NCBI GenBank assembly: GCA_016932435.1 | Contig: JAFGCW010000066.1 | Coordinates: 62,001-126,000, forward strand | DNA: 64,000 bases | Reading direction: 5' to 3' | Source of the DNA: Dehalococcoidales bacterium | GTDB lineage: Bacteria > Chloroflexota > Dehalococcoidia > Dehalococcoidales > UBA2162 | Shown: positions 34,679 through 42,930 of the stretch, piece after piece | Position numbering within the stretch: position 1 is the first letter of the stretch | Layout: the number at the start of each line of letters is the position of its first letter | Program-made: the position numbers and the translations under genes | Notes under the pieces: model-generated | Told to the model about the DNA's origin: nothing | The model's database searches: none | What the model saw: only the letters and a program-made list of their open reading frames with translations

Positions 34679-35113
34679 TTATCCTTTGTACTTTGCTTCC
34701 TCGGACGGATGGTTTCTCCAATGGGCTATTCTTATCCGTTTCATTTTACCGCCTTCAAGGTTATAGAGGATGAAGTTGGTCATTATCATTGTCTCGCCTT
34801 TCTTCAGCGCCGGCCTGGCAGGTGATGCTTCCATGTCGTTGAAGGCGTGGAACTCGGTCCATAACTCGACAAACAGGTATTCGTCGTCGGATATATAGTC
34901 CCTGACTTCGAGAACTTCCACCACGTTTTCGTGGAGTTTCTTGTAATTCTCAATGAATGCCTGGGGTCCGTGAAGCGTTCGGGCAGGACTTGTCGGATCG
35001 AGGGCATTGTCATAGTACTCGACCGTGATATCGGGTGCGAAGTAACTGACGATGTCATCATATCTCTTGTTATTGAAATGGTCTACATATTTCAGAAAGT
35101 CTTCCTTTTTCAT
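34679..35113 (-). CDS. SnoaL/NTF2-like protein
   Basis: This 144-residue protein fits the SnoaL-like cone fold. It has an N-terminal helix with YVDHFNNKRYDDIVSYFAPDITVEYYD, quoted here as the residues 9-35 pattern typical of polyketide-cyclase-like proteins, then a LHGPQAFIENYKKLHE helix and paired strands ending RIRIAHWRNH. The family holds isomerases, cyclases and non-enzymatic proteins, so no reaction can be assigned. It is a single gene divergent from the TPP-regulated operon. Confidence 0.72.
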   Translation of the reverse strand: MKKEDFLKYVDHFNNKRYDDIVSYFAPDITVEYYDNALDPTSPARTLHGPQAFIENYKKLHENVVEVLEVRDYISDDEYLFVELWTEFHAFNDMEASPARPALKKGETMIMTNFILYNLEGGKMKRIRIAHWRNHPSEEAKYKG

Positions 35114-35145
35114 TCTATGCTCCTATCGTTTTCAGTTCCGTTCTC

Positions 35146-35174
35146 TTGTCATACCTTTTGTGATAAGTTATACT
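35146..35174 (+). promoter_or_regulatory. Promoter of the thiamine operon
   Basis: TTGTCA (35146-35151) and TATACT (35169-35174) are separated by 17 bases and lie about 25 bases before the TPP riboswitch. Confidence 0.65.
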
Positions 35175-35199
35175 GGATTAACATTAATAATTCAATAGT

Positions 35200-35304
35200 A
35201 ACGGGGAGCTTGGGGAACCGGGCTGAGAGGATGTGCTTGATCATGAAAGTGATTACCCACATCGACCCAGAGAACCTGATCCGGATAATACCGGCGTAGG
35301 GAAA
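35200..35304 (+). promoter_or_regulatory. TPP (THI-box) riboswitch
   Basis: The leader contains the THI-box landmarks in order: GGGGAGC, ACCGGGCTGAGAGG (35217-35230), a variable hairpin (35233-35263), and GAACCTGATCCGGATAATA with CCGGCGTAGGGAAAA. These bind the pyrimidine and pyrophosphate parts of thiamine pyrophosphate. A terminator follows at once, so TPP should prevent transcription of the downstream thiamine genes. Confidence 0.96.
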
Positions 35305-35316
35305 ATACGGTAAAAC

Positions 35317-35350
35317 AAAGGGCTACCCGATTTAAAAGGTAGCCCTTTTT
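35317..35350 (+). terminator. Riboswitch-controlled terminator
   Basis: AAAGGGCTACC (35317-35327) pairs perfectly with GGTAGCCCTTT (35338-35348) and runs into five T residues. It ends 19 bases before the thiN start, as expected for a transcription-attenuating TPP switch. Confidence 0.9.
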
Positions 35351-35368
35351 GTATGGAGTATATAACCC

Positions 35369-36028
35369 GTGAATGCTTTAGTGCTTGCTAATGGTGAATT
35401 GTACGAAACTGAGATACTACGAGAACGAATTCAGGATGAAGTGTTTGATCTCGTTATCGGGGTTGATGGCGGTTCACGGTACGCTTCTGAACTGAACATC
35501 ACCGTCGATGTAATTATCGGCGATATGGATTCTTTTCCTTCTCATAAACACCTGGGAAACAAAAATACCAGGTTTATCTCATATCCGGAAGAAAAGAACG
35601 AAACCGACCTGGAATTAGCGTTGCTATACACCACAGAGCAGGGAGTAGATAAGATCGTGGTAGTCGGGGCCATGGGTGGACGTATGGATATGACAATTTC
35701 CAACATACAGCTTATAGCCCATGCCAGTTCAGGTTCTTGCAGGATAGAGATATGGCATGGAGAACAGACGGGGTGGTTCATTCAGCCGCCGGGAGAAGAT
35801 ATTCACAGAAATCCCGGAGATACTATCTCATTAATCCCGATAGGTGGTTATGCTTCAGGCATTACTACTAAGGGTATGAAATACCCTCTTAATAATGAAG
35901 AACTGACGATGAAATCAAGAGGGGTCAGCAACCGGATAGAAAGCCCACCGGCTCACGTTACTTTTAGGGACGGGCAACTGCTTGTAGTACATACTCCCGG
36001 TAATGCACCCGAAAGGCAGGGAAGATAA
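35369..36028 (+). CDS. thiN: Thiamine pyrophosphokinase
   Basis: This 219-residue ThiN/TPK protein transfers pyrophosphate from ATP to thiamine to make TPP. Typical motifs are VIGVDGGSRYASELN (residues about 30-44), DVIIGDMDSFP, the acidic NETDLELALLY and GAMGGRMDMTISNIQL. The start is a GTG at 35369 preceded by TGGAG. As first gene after the TPP riboswitch it points to salvage of thiamine or its precursors by this organism. Confidence 0.93.
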   Translation: MNALVLANGELYETEILRERIQDEVFDLVIGVDGGSRYASELNITVDVIIGDMDSFPSHKHLGNKNTRFISYPEEKNETDLELALLYTTEQGVDKIVVVGAMGGRMDMTISNIQLIAHASSGSCRIEIWHGEQTGWFIQPPGEDIHRNPGDTISLIPIGGYASGITTKGMKYPLNNEELTMKSRGVSNRIESPPAHVTFRDGQLLVVHTPGNAPERQGR

Positions 36029-36029
36029 T

Positions 36030-36332
36030 ATGACAGAAAAACGGACTATCAATGTTGGTGTACAGGTTTTACCTTTGCATGAAGATGTGTATCCCATTGT
36101 CGACGCCGCTATAAAAATAATCCAGGACAGCGGTGTAAAATATGAGGTCGGACCGATGGAGACAATCCTGGAAGGCGATGACCTGGACGAGTTAATCGAG
36201 ATAGCGAAATCGGCCCATAGAGAGTGTTTCAAAACGGGTGCCGGGAAGGTAGTCACGATTATCAAGATCTGCGATGAGCTGGGAGGTACCACGATAGAAA
36301 ATAAAGTCGGTAAATATCGAAAGGTCGATTGA
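36030..36332 (+). CDS. Thiamine-binding UPF0045/MTH1187-like protein
   Basis: The protein of about 100 residues has the ferredoxin-like UPF0045 fold signature: VGVQVLPLHEDVYPIVDAAI, then GVKYEVGPMETILEGD and FKTGAGKVVTIIKICDE. Relatives of this type (YkoF/MTH1187) bind thiamine or its pyrimidine, and the location inside a TPP-regulated operon agrees. I take the ATG at 36030, two bases after the thiN stop and behind GGGAAG. An ATG at 36003 inside thiN is an alternative. It probably acts as a cytoplasmic or transporter-associated binder. Confidence 0.8.
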   Translation: MTEKRTINVGVQVLPLHEDVYPIVDAAIKIIQDSGVKYEVGPMETILEGDDLDELIEIAKSAHRECFKTGAGKVVTIIKICDELGGTTIENKVGKYRKVD

Positions 36333-37120
36333 TGAAGTGGCGTAGAGAAATCCTGCCTCCGATAGTGTTGATTATCACGCTTATCATCGGATGGTACTTT
36401 ATTGCCGAAGTCAGCGGACTACGTTCGTTTATCCTGCCTACTCCGTGGGAAGTCATCAAGGCAGGATGGGAAACGCGAGATCTGCTCGTAAATGCTATCG
36501 GTAACACACTCATGGCGACAGGTATCGGCCTGGTACTGGCGCTTGTAACTGGAACGGGGATCGCTGCTATTATGGATTTCTGGCCCCTTATGCACCGTGC
36601 TCTGTATCCGATACTGGTTGTTTCACAGACTATCCAGATACTGGCTATCGCGCCTATTTTTATCATCTGGTTCGGTTTCGGTCTGACACCGACAATTCTG
36701 ATCGTGATATTATTCTGTTTTTTCCCGCTGGCAATAAGCACGGCCGACGGCCTGACATCATCGGACCCGGAGTTAATAGCATTACTTCATACTATGAAAG
36801 CCAGCAGATGGCAGATATGGAGAATGGTGCGTTTACCCTCCGCCCTGCCGTCCTTTTTTTCCGGCCTTCGGCTGGCCGTAACCTACAGTGTGGTGGCGGC
36901 GACCATCGGCGAATGGGTTGGCGGTTCCTCGGGGCTGGGACTGTACATGCTCCGATCCAAGAACGCCCTGGCGACCGACCAGGTATTCGCCGCAATGTTT
37001 ATCACGTCACTGCTGAGTATTTTTCTGTTTATGCTTGTTTACTATATCGAACGACTGGTCCTCCCCTGGTACCATTCCAGGCAACGAACAGAAAAATGGG
37101 AAGGGTCAGGTATTTTCTAG
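36332..37120 (+). CDS. thiX: ABC permease for thiamine precursor (ThiX)
   Basis: The 262-residue permease of the SsuC/TauC/ThiX family has six hydrophobic segments (IVLIITLIIGWYFIAEVSG at the N-terminus) and an EAA-type loop, LIALLHTMKASRWQIWRMVR, which contacts the ATPase. The ATG at 36332 overlaps the upstream stop (TGATG). Given the riboswitch and an NMT1-like binding protein next to it, it most likely imports a pyrimidine precursor such as formyl-aminopyrimidine. Substrate is inferred. Confidence 0.88.
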   Translation: MKWRREILPPIVLIITLIIGWYFIAEVSGLRSFILPTPWEVIKAGWETRDLLVNAIGNTLMATGIGLVLALVTGTGIAAIMDFWPLMHRALYPILVVSQTIQILAIAPIFIIWFGFGLTPTILIVILFCFFPLAISTADGLTSSDPELIALLHTMKASRWQIWRMVRLPSALPSFFSGLRLAVTYSVVAATIGEWVGGSSGLGLYMLRSKNALATDQVFAAMFITSLLSIFLFMLVYYIERLVLPWYHSRQRTEKWEGSGIF

Positions 37121-37136
37121 CCTGAGGAGGTGAAAA

Positions 37137-38117
37137 ATGAAACATCTACCTGTAATTCTAACACTTGTAATCGCTTTGCTTGTGTTTACCGGATGCGAAA
37201 ACTCGGAGGAAGAGGAACTTACTCCAGTAACGTTTATGCTGGACTGGGTGCCGAATACAAATCATACCGGGATCTTTGTGGCCGATGTCAACGGCTACTT
37301 TAAAGAAGCAGGCCTTGATGTGAGAATTATCCAGCCGGGAGAAGTATATCCTGAAGCAGCGGTGGTCGGTGGTGCCGCAGATTTCGGCATCAGTTTTCAG
37401 GAACAAGTCACGCTGGCACGAGCGGATGGAGTACCTCTCGTTTCGATAGCTGCGGTGCTTCAGCATAATACATCGGGATTCGCTTCTGCTGCCGAGTTAA
37501 ATGTAACAGGACCAAAAGGTTTCGAGGATTTACGTTATGGTTCTTATGGCAATCCTTTTGAAACTCCCACACTCAAAGTCCTGATGGAATGTGACGGTGG
37601 AGATTTTGAAAAACTGGAGATCGTGAATACCGGTTATGCTGATCCGCTTGCTTTAATAGCCGAAAAGAAGATTGACTTGGCCTGGATATTTTACGCCTGG
37701 CAGGGCTTCCAGGCAGAACAACAAAATATTGAAATCAATGTAGTCATGATGAAAGACTGGTTTACCTGCATCCCCGACTACTATACCCCGGTGGTCATCA
37801 CAAGCGAGGATACCATTTCCAGCAGGCCGGAAATCGTCAGAGCTGTTATCGAAGCGCTGTCGAGGGGGTATGAATTCGCAATCAACAGTCCGGATGAGTC
37901 TGCCGCTCTGCTGATTGCTGCTGTGCCTGAACTTGATCCTGAACTCGTAAAGGCAAGCCAGAACTGGATTTCAGGCTACTATCAAGCCGACGCGCCTCGA
38001 TGGGGAGAACAGAAGGAAAGTGTCTGGCAGGGATATTCGGACTGGATGGTTGAAAACGGTATTCTGCAAACTTCTATCTCAGGTAAGGATGCTTTTACCA
38101 ATGAATTTCTACCTTAG
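37137..38117 (+). CDS. thiY: NMT1/THI5-like precursor-binding lipoprotein (ThiY)
   Basis: This 326-residue solute-binding protein has a short lipoprotein signal (LLVFTGC, Cys about residue 19) and a mature domain opening VTFMLDWVPNTNHTGIFVA, the hallmark of ThiY/THI5-type pyrimidine-binding proteins. GGAADFGISFQEQ and YGSYGNPFETP follow in the expected order. A strong GAGGAGGTG lies before the ATG. It would hand N-formyl-4-amino-5-aminomethyl-2-methylpyrimidine or a similar compound to ThiXZ. Confidence 0.9.
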   Translation: MKHLPVILTLVIALLVFTGCENSEEEELTPVTFMLDWVPNTNHTGIFVADVNGYFKEAGLDVRIIQPGEVYPEAAVVGGAADFGISFQEQVTLARADGVPLVSIAAVLQHNTSGFASAAELNVTGPKGFEDLRYGSYGNPFETPTLKVLMECDGGDFEKLEIVNTGYADPLALIAEKKIDLAWIFYAWQGFQAEQQNIEINVVMMKDWFTCIPDYYTPVVITSEDTISSRPEIVRAVIEALSRGYEFAINSPDESAALLIAAVPELDPELVKASQNWISGYYQADAPRWGEQKESVWQGYSDWMVENGILQTSISGKDAFTNEFLP

Positions 38118-38148
38118 TACCTTGTCATGAAAACACCTTTATATATAC

Positions 38149-38173
38149 TCATCCTTCGACAAGCTCAGGATGA
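38149..38173. repeat. Dispersed-type intergenic palindrome
   Basis: TCATCCT and AGGATGA form a 7-bp stem in TCATCCTTCGACAAGCTCAG, a sequence type seen between genes in many bacterial genomes. It separates thiY from thiZ, the only sizeable gap inside this operon, and may affect relative expression. Confidence 0.55.
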
Positions 38174-38235
38174 ACGGTATTATGGTTCAGGATGGACTAT
38201 ATTTTGATACATATGACGTATACGAATGAGGAAAG

Positions 38236-39000
38236 ATGACGATACCGCGTATTGAATTCAGGCATATAAGCAAGACTTTTTCCGGAGTTAATCAGACTAT
38301 ACCGGCATTGAAGAATGTATCTTTCAGCGTGATGCCGGGTGAGTTTGTCACTATCACTGGAACGAGTGGAAGTGGGAAGAGTACGCTGTTCAATCTATGC
38401 GCCGGACTTATCGAACCTGACGAGGGGGAAATACTGATCGATGGAGAAAGCCCTGCCAGTCTCGCAGGGATGACAGGCTATATGCCACAGCGTGATTTAC
38501 TACTCCCCTGGCGGAGTGTCTTAAACAATGTACTTCTCCCCATGGAAATACAGGGTGTTTCGAAAGAAGAATCGGTAAAGAAAGCTCTTGAAATGCTGCC
38601 GTATTTCGGACTGGCTACATTCGAGGATGAGTATCCTTCGGCACTTTCCGGAGGAATGCGTCAGCGTGCCGCACTGATGAGAACATGGCTTACAGGATGT
38701 TCAACACTACTTCTCGATGAACCGTTCGGTGCCCTCGATGCGTTGACACGCAAGGAGCTTCAAAACTGGCTGTTGAATGTCTGGCAGGAATTCGGACGGA
38801 CGGTTATGTTCATCACTCACGATATCGAAGAAGCCGTGTATCTTGCCGACCGGGTAATAGTGCTGAGCGCACGCCCGGGGGAAGTTAAAAGGGAATTATC
38901 TGTTAATTTACCACGACCTCGTCACCAGAAAATGATCGCGGAATCTGAGTTTGGGAATCTTGTGAGAGAGTTACTCGATGAGCTGGGGGTTAATTCCTGA
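38236..39000 (+). CDS. thiZ: ABC ATPase for thiamine precursor (ThiZ)
   Basis: The 254-residue ATPase belongs to the SsuB/TauB/ThiZ group. It has Walker A GTSGSGKSTLFNLCAG (residues about 39-54), Q-loop GYMPQRDLLLPW, signature LSGGMRQRAALMRT, Walker B LLLDEPFGALD and His-loop FITHDIEEAVYLADR. It completes the importer with the permease and binding protein upstream and lacks a C-terminal regulatory domain, as expected for this group. Confidence 0.9.
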   Translation: MTIPRIEFRHISKTFSGVNQTIPALKNVSFSVMPGEFVTITGTSGSGKSTLFNLCAGLIEPDEGEILIDGESPASLAGMTGYMPQRDLLLPWRSVLNNVLLPMEIQGVSKEESVKKALEMLPYFGLATFEDEYPSALSGGMRQRAALMRTWLTGCSTLLLDEPFGALDALTRKELQNWLLNVWQEFGRTVMFITHDIEEAVYLADRVIVLSARPGEVKRELSVNLPRPRHQKMIAESEFGNLVRELLDELGVNS

Positions 39001-39214
39001 AGCTGGTGGATGTATCATCACATTGATAAGTAACGCGGCACCTGCCGATATTAAGCTCTAAAGCCGATATTGTGAACATTTTTTATCACACCCGGGCATC
39101 AGAATCCTTCCGCCACTCACCTTGATAAAAAACTCCCGGGATTGTACGAGAAGCCCCTCGACCAGGTACTTTCGGGAAGATCCTCATCCTGCAAATGATC
39201 CTGTTCCTTTCCAA

Positions 39215-40438
39215 TCACGTTTTAATCTTTCTCAAGGACAGCACGAGTGCCAACGCTGCAGCGGCTGCTGCAGTACATGCCCAGAAGGCCAGGCTATAAC
39301 TTTCGGTTGTATCAAATATGTGTCCGGCAACAACCGGTCCAATAGCACCTCCCAGCGTACTACAAAAGAACAGGATTCCAAAAAGGCTGCCGTGCGCTCG
39401 CAGTCCGAAGTACTCGGCCACTACCGGTGAAATTGTCGTATATAGTCCACCATGAGCAAACGCATACACTACCGCAAACAGGAAGAACATCCAGTGTTCT
39501 GTCGCAACCTGTAACCAGAGGAAAGACGAGATAAGAAGGATATAGCAAAGTACCATGGTCAGCCTGTTGCCGGTGCGGTCTATTGCGATACCGGTTAGAA
39601 AACGCCCCAGTATACTCGTCGCTCCAATAGTCGAAAGAACTCCGGTCGCTGCCGTAGAGGATAGTCCTATGTCCGTGGCATGAGGGATGATATGTACCGT
39701 GACAATGAACAGACAGAACATGGTTATTAAATAAGCAAGACAAAGTGTCCAGAACTGTCTGGTTCTGAGGGCTGCACGCAGGGAAAAACCGGCCTGTGAA
39801 GAAGTTGGATTTATTGATGGGCTTTCTTCATCTCCATCTGGCAGGAATCCCATGCTGCCCGGTTCACGGCGTAACGGCAGACCGCTGGTAATAAGCAGAA
39901 TGAGCATCGATATTCCGATAATCAGGTATGACGACTGCCAGCCATATTCCAAGATAAACATATTCGCCAGCAGGGGAATGGCGAATTGTCCAAGACCGGT
40001 GCCCATCTTCGTGATACCAGTCATTATCCCTCTTCGCCTGACAAACCAGCGCATCAATGTACTCAGCGGAATAATATCAACAGCGCTTACCCCGATACCG
40101 ACAAAGAAGCTGTAGAAAAAGTAAAGCTGCCAGATGCTGCTGAGCCCCGACATCAATATTAACCCCAGTCCTGCACAACCGGTCAGCATTATCAAGATTC
40201 TCGGGCCAAACCTGTCATTTAGTCTGCCAACTATGATGCTGAAGAATCCCGCAATAATCGCCATGATAGACTGAGCAGCCGAGAGAGTGGCCCTGGACCA
40301 GCCAAACTCGGAAAGTATCGGTTTGAAAAAGACACCGAACGTCATCATGGTGCCAATACCTAAAGCCTGTATAAAAAAACTGGAGGCGACGATATTATAT
40401 CCGTAGAAGTACTTCGGTCTCTTCATGACTACATGCAT
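39215..40438 (-). CDS. MFS transporter, OFA/monocarboxylate-like
   Basis: This 407-residue protein has twelve hydrophobic segments and the major facilitator A-motif GRLNDRFGPRILI (residues about 65-77), with a second copy-like IAIDRTGNRLTMV in the C-terminal half. N-terminal YGYNIVASSFFIQALGIG and FGVFFKPILSEFGWSRATLS resemble oxalate:formate antiporter and monocarboxylate porter relatives. An organic-acid substrate is therefore plausible but unproven. It is a single gene, and the 214-base gap beyond its stop shows nothing clear. Confidence 0.85.
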   Translation of the reverse strand: MHVVMKRPKYFYGYNIVASSFFIQALGIGTMMTFGVFFKPILSEFGWSRATLSAAQSIMAIIAGFFSIIVGRLNDRFGPRILIMLTGCAGLGLILMSGLSSIWQLYFFYSFFVGIGVSAVDIIPLSTLMRWFVRRRGIMTGITKMGTGLGQFAIPLLANMFILEYGWQSSYLIIGISMLILLITSGLPLRREPGSMGFLPDGDEESPSINPTSSQAGFSLRAALRTRQFWTLCLAYLITMFCLFIVTVHIIPHATDIGLSSTAATGVLSTIGATSILGRFLTGIAIDRTGNRLTMVLCYILLISSFLWLQVATEHWMFFLFAVVYAFAHGGLYTTISPVVAEYFGLRAHGSLFGILFFCSTLGGAIGPVVAGHIFDTTESYSLAFWACTAAAAAALALVLSLRKIKT

Positions 40439-40603
40439 TATAGATAGTTTAAATACTAAATAGCCAATGGCTTTTTTAGTGTTCTGGAAAACCTATCACA
40501 AACCATATAATCAAAATCTGAGTCCTTGACCAACCTGGTGTGACATTTAGTTACTTCATTCGTTATTTGTGTTTATTTGATATAAATCGAGTAGCTTTGT
40601 ACA

Positions 40604-41677
40604 ATGTCCTGTATGATAATCAAACCTGAGGATGTAACCGTTGAATGGCTGACGGATATACTCCGCCAATCCGGAAGCCTTCCAAGTGGTCATGTTACCA
40701 GTGTACGTGTGATCAGTGAGTCATCTAACACTGCTAAAATTGGGCGGCTGACACTGACTTACTCTGACGATGTTCCCTCAACGATGCCTACTCATCTGTT
40801 CTTGAAGATCTCCGATCCTCATTCGAAGACGCCCGTGGTAGGGAGTGAACAAAGGCGGTACGAAGTCGAGTTCCATAATAAGATAATCACACTCATGCCA
40901 AATCCACCGGTCATACGCTGTCATCATGCTGTCTACTGCGAAGAGACCGGCGCCTCGAATCTGATTTTCGACGATGTATCCGAAACTCATTTCGCGGTTA
41001 GCTCTACTCAACCTCCACCGGTACGTCAAGCCGAAAAAGCAGTCGATGCTTTCTCCGAATTTCACGCTTTCTGGTGGGATCATCATACACTCGGTGATAT
41101 ATACTCGCCCCAGGATCAGAAGTCGGTTACGGAGGATGTAAATAATATTCGCGAGCATTTTCCACGGTTCGCCGACTTTCTCGGCGACCGCCTGACCGCT
41201 GCACAACGTCAGGCGTACGAAAATACACTCACTTTACTGCCTAACCTGATGGGGCGTGTGACTCGAGGGAAGGACCTCACACTGATTCATGGTGACTCCG
41301 ATATATCAAACGTGCTTCTTCCGCATGATCCCGATACGGATAAAGCTCTGATTATCGACTGGCAACTCTGGGGTGTTAGTTTTGCCGCAGAAGATTTAGC
41401 CCACTTGATAGCTCTTTTCTGGGAAAGAGAGTATCGCCAGCGAATGGAAAAACACCTGTTAAAGCGTTATCATCAGGGGCTGATCCGGCATGGCGTAAAA
41501 GATTACGAATGGACCGACTGCTGGAATGATTATAGACTTGCCGTCATCCTGCGTGTCCTTTTCATGCCTATGTGGTTCTGGAACAACGGTGCTCCGGCAT
41601 CGATGTGGGAACGAAGCTTTGTGCGAGCTATGCAGGCATTTGAAGACTTAGGATGTCAGGAACTTCTGGAGTGTTAG
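40604..41677 (+). CDS. APH-fold phosphotransferase
   Basis: The 357-residue protein has the aminoglycoside-phosphotransferase/choline-kinase fold. The catalytic loop is LIHGDSDISNVLLP (residues about 226-239), the metal-binding LIIDWQLWG follows 16 residues later, and an N-terminal lobe carries HLFLKISD. It resembles ecdysteroid-kinase-like and DUF1679-like proteins, whose bacterial substrates are unknown. Antibiotic resistance should not be assumed. The start may be this ATG or the one three codons later. Confidence 0.8.
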   Translation: MSCMIIKPEDVTVEWLTDILRQSGSLPSGHVTSVRVISESSNTAKIGRLTLTYSDDVPSTMPTHLFLKISDPHSKTPVVGSEQRRYEVEFHNKIITLMPNPPVIRCHHAVYCEETGASNLIFDDVSETHFAVSSTQPPPVRQAEKAVDAFSEFHAFWWDHHTLGDIYSPQDQKSVTEDVNNIREHFPRFADFLGDRLTAAQRQAYENTLTLLPNLMGRVTRGKDLTLIHGDSDISNVLLPHDPDTDKALIIDWQLWGVSFAAEDLAHLIALFWEREYRQRMEKHLLKRYHQGLIRHGVKDYEWTDCWNDYRLAVILRVLFMPMWFWNNGAPASMWERSFVRAMQAFEDLGCQELLEC

Positions 41678-41801
41678 GAATCTGGGTAAAAAGCAAACAT
41701 TTCGATGAACACGTGTGGGTAAAAATAACTATTTTACAGCTTCAACCATCATTCTGAGGTTAAATATTATTTTCGTAGTACTTCTGCGTACTGACAGTAA
41801 A

Positions 41802-42734
41802 TTACGATGATACGTCGATAACTTCGAGTGCCTGCCGCAGGTCTTTGGGCAAGGGAGAGGTGAATTCCCTGTATTCACTAGTAGACGGGAGAACGAATCC
41901 CAGGACAGCGGCATGGACGAACTGTCTTTTCAAGGGGGCAGCTTTTACTCCATAAACCTTATCCCCGGCTACGGGAAAACCGATGGCTTTCAGGTGTACT
42001 CTGATCTGGTGTGTTCTGCCGGAGACAGGCCTGACTTCAAGCAAGGTGAAATTGCCAATATACCTGATCACGGTGTATTCGGTTGTTGCTTCCCGCCCCC
42101 TGCTTTGAGGAACGACCGCCATTTGCTGGCGATGACGCGGATCGCGTCCGACCGGGGCTTCGATTACGCCCTCTTCCGGGGTAAGGTGGCCTTTTACCAG
42201 GACCTGGTAGCGTTTTACGACGGTACGGGCTTTAAACTGATCCATCAGTTTTTCCTGAGCCACGACGTTTTTCGCTACCACCATCACACCGGACGTGTCC
42301 TTATCCAGACGATGAACGATCCCGGGTCTTTCCTCGCCTGAATCCGATAATTCGGAAAGATGGGACAGGAGGGCATTTACCAGGGTGTGCGACGAATGAC
42401 CGGGTGCGGGATGAACGGTGAGACCCGCCGGTTTATCGACGACCAGCAATTCATTGTCTTCATAGATAATCGTGAGTGGTATTTCCTCCGGTTGAAGTAA
42501 AACGGGTTCGGCAGGAGGAATTTCAACGGTAATAGTATCGCCGGTATCAAGTTTATAGCCAGCCCTGGCGATGTCTCCGTTTATCCTGACATATCCGTCA
42601 TTGATAAGTTTCTGTGCCCTGGTACGGGATAGGTCAGGGCAGTGTTCGCTGACATATTTATCCACCCGGACTCCCTGTTCGTCCGATATCACCTCATATA
42701 TAGAAGGATTATCGTTACTCATAAGCAATTTCAT
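41802..42734 (-). CDS. rluD: RluD-like 23S rRNA pseudouridine synthase
   Basis: The 310-residue protein combines an N-terminal S4 RNA-binding domain (VDKYVSEHCPDLSRTRAQKL, then INDGYVRING) with a RluA/RluD catalytic domain. The domain carries the invariant aspartate in IVHRLDKDTSGVMVVAK, and VVDKPAGLTVHPAPGH and RTHQIRVHL. It isomerises uridines in rRNA. The second methionine, at 42722, is an alternative start. It has no functional link to its neighbours. Confidence 0.92.
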   Translation of the reverse strand: MKLLMSNDNPSIYEVISDEQGVRVDKYVSEHCPDLSRTRAQKLINDGYVRINGDIARAGYKLDTGDTITVEIPPAEPVLLQPEEIPLTIIYEDNELLVVDKPAGLTVHPAPGHSSHTLVNALLSHLSELSDSGEERPGIVHRLDKDTSGVMVVAKNVVAQEKLMDQFKARTVVKRYQVLVKGHLTPEEGVIEAPVGRDPRHRQQMAVVPQSRGREATTEYTVIRYIGNFTLLEVRPVSGRTHQIRVHLKAIGFPVAGDKVYGVKAAPLKRQFVHAAVLGFVLPSTSEYREFTSPLPKDLRQALEVIDVSS

Positions 42735-42791
42735 TATACAGGAAAACAGTAACGGTACTGAAAGGTGTCACTTATTTCACGCAGCCTTTAA

Positions 42792-42820
42792 TTGACAACA
42801 TACTCTATTAATTGATAAAA
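42792..42820 (+). promoter_or_regulatory. Promoter of the bamQ-bamA operon
   Basis: TTGACA (42792-42797), a 17-base spacer and ATAAAA (42815-42820) lie about 110 bases upstream of the dehydrogenase gene. The -35 is consensus and the -10 is weak, which would suit a regulated promoter. Confidence 0.55.
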
Positions 42821-42930
42821 TCCTACTGCTTAATTCGTTCAATTTCCGAATCAACTTTCCAAATTCAGGGATGAGGTGTAGAAATGTAGTGATGGATGAA
42901 AACAATCTAGATTTTTAAAAGGAGGATAAA

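Noticed and set aside
35147..35299. Open frame running through the TPP riboswitch
   Set aside because: The bases are fully explained by the riboswitch consensus and terminator; the frame has no motif of its own.
40604..41677. APH-fold protein as an antibiotic resistance gene
   Set aside because: The sequence is closer to ecdysteroid-kinase-like and DUF1679-like phosphotransferases, and nothing mobile or resistance-related surrounds it.
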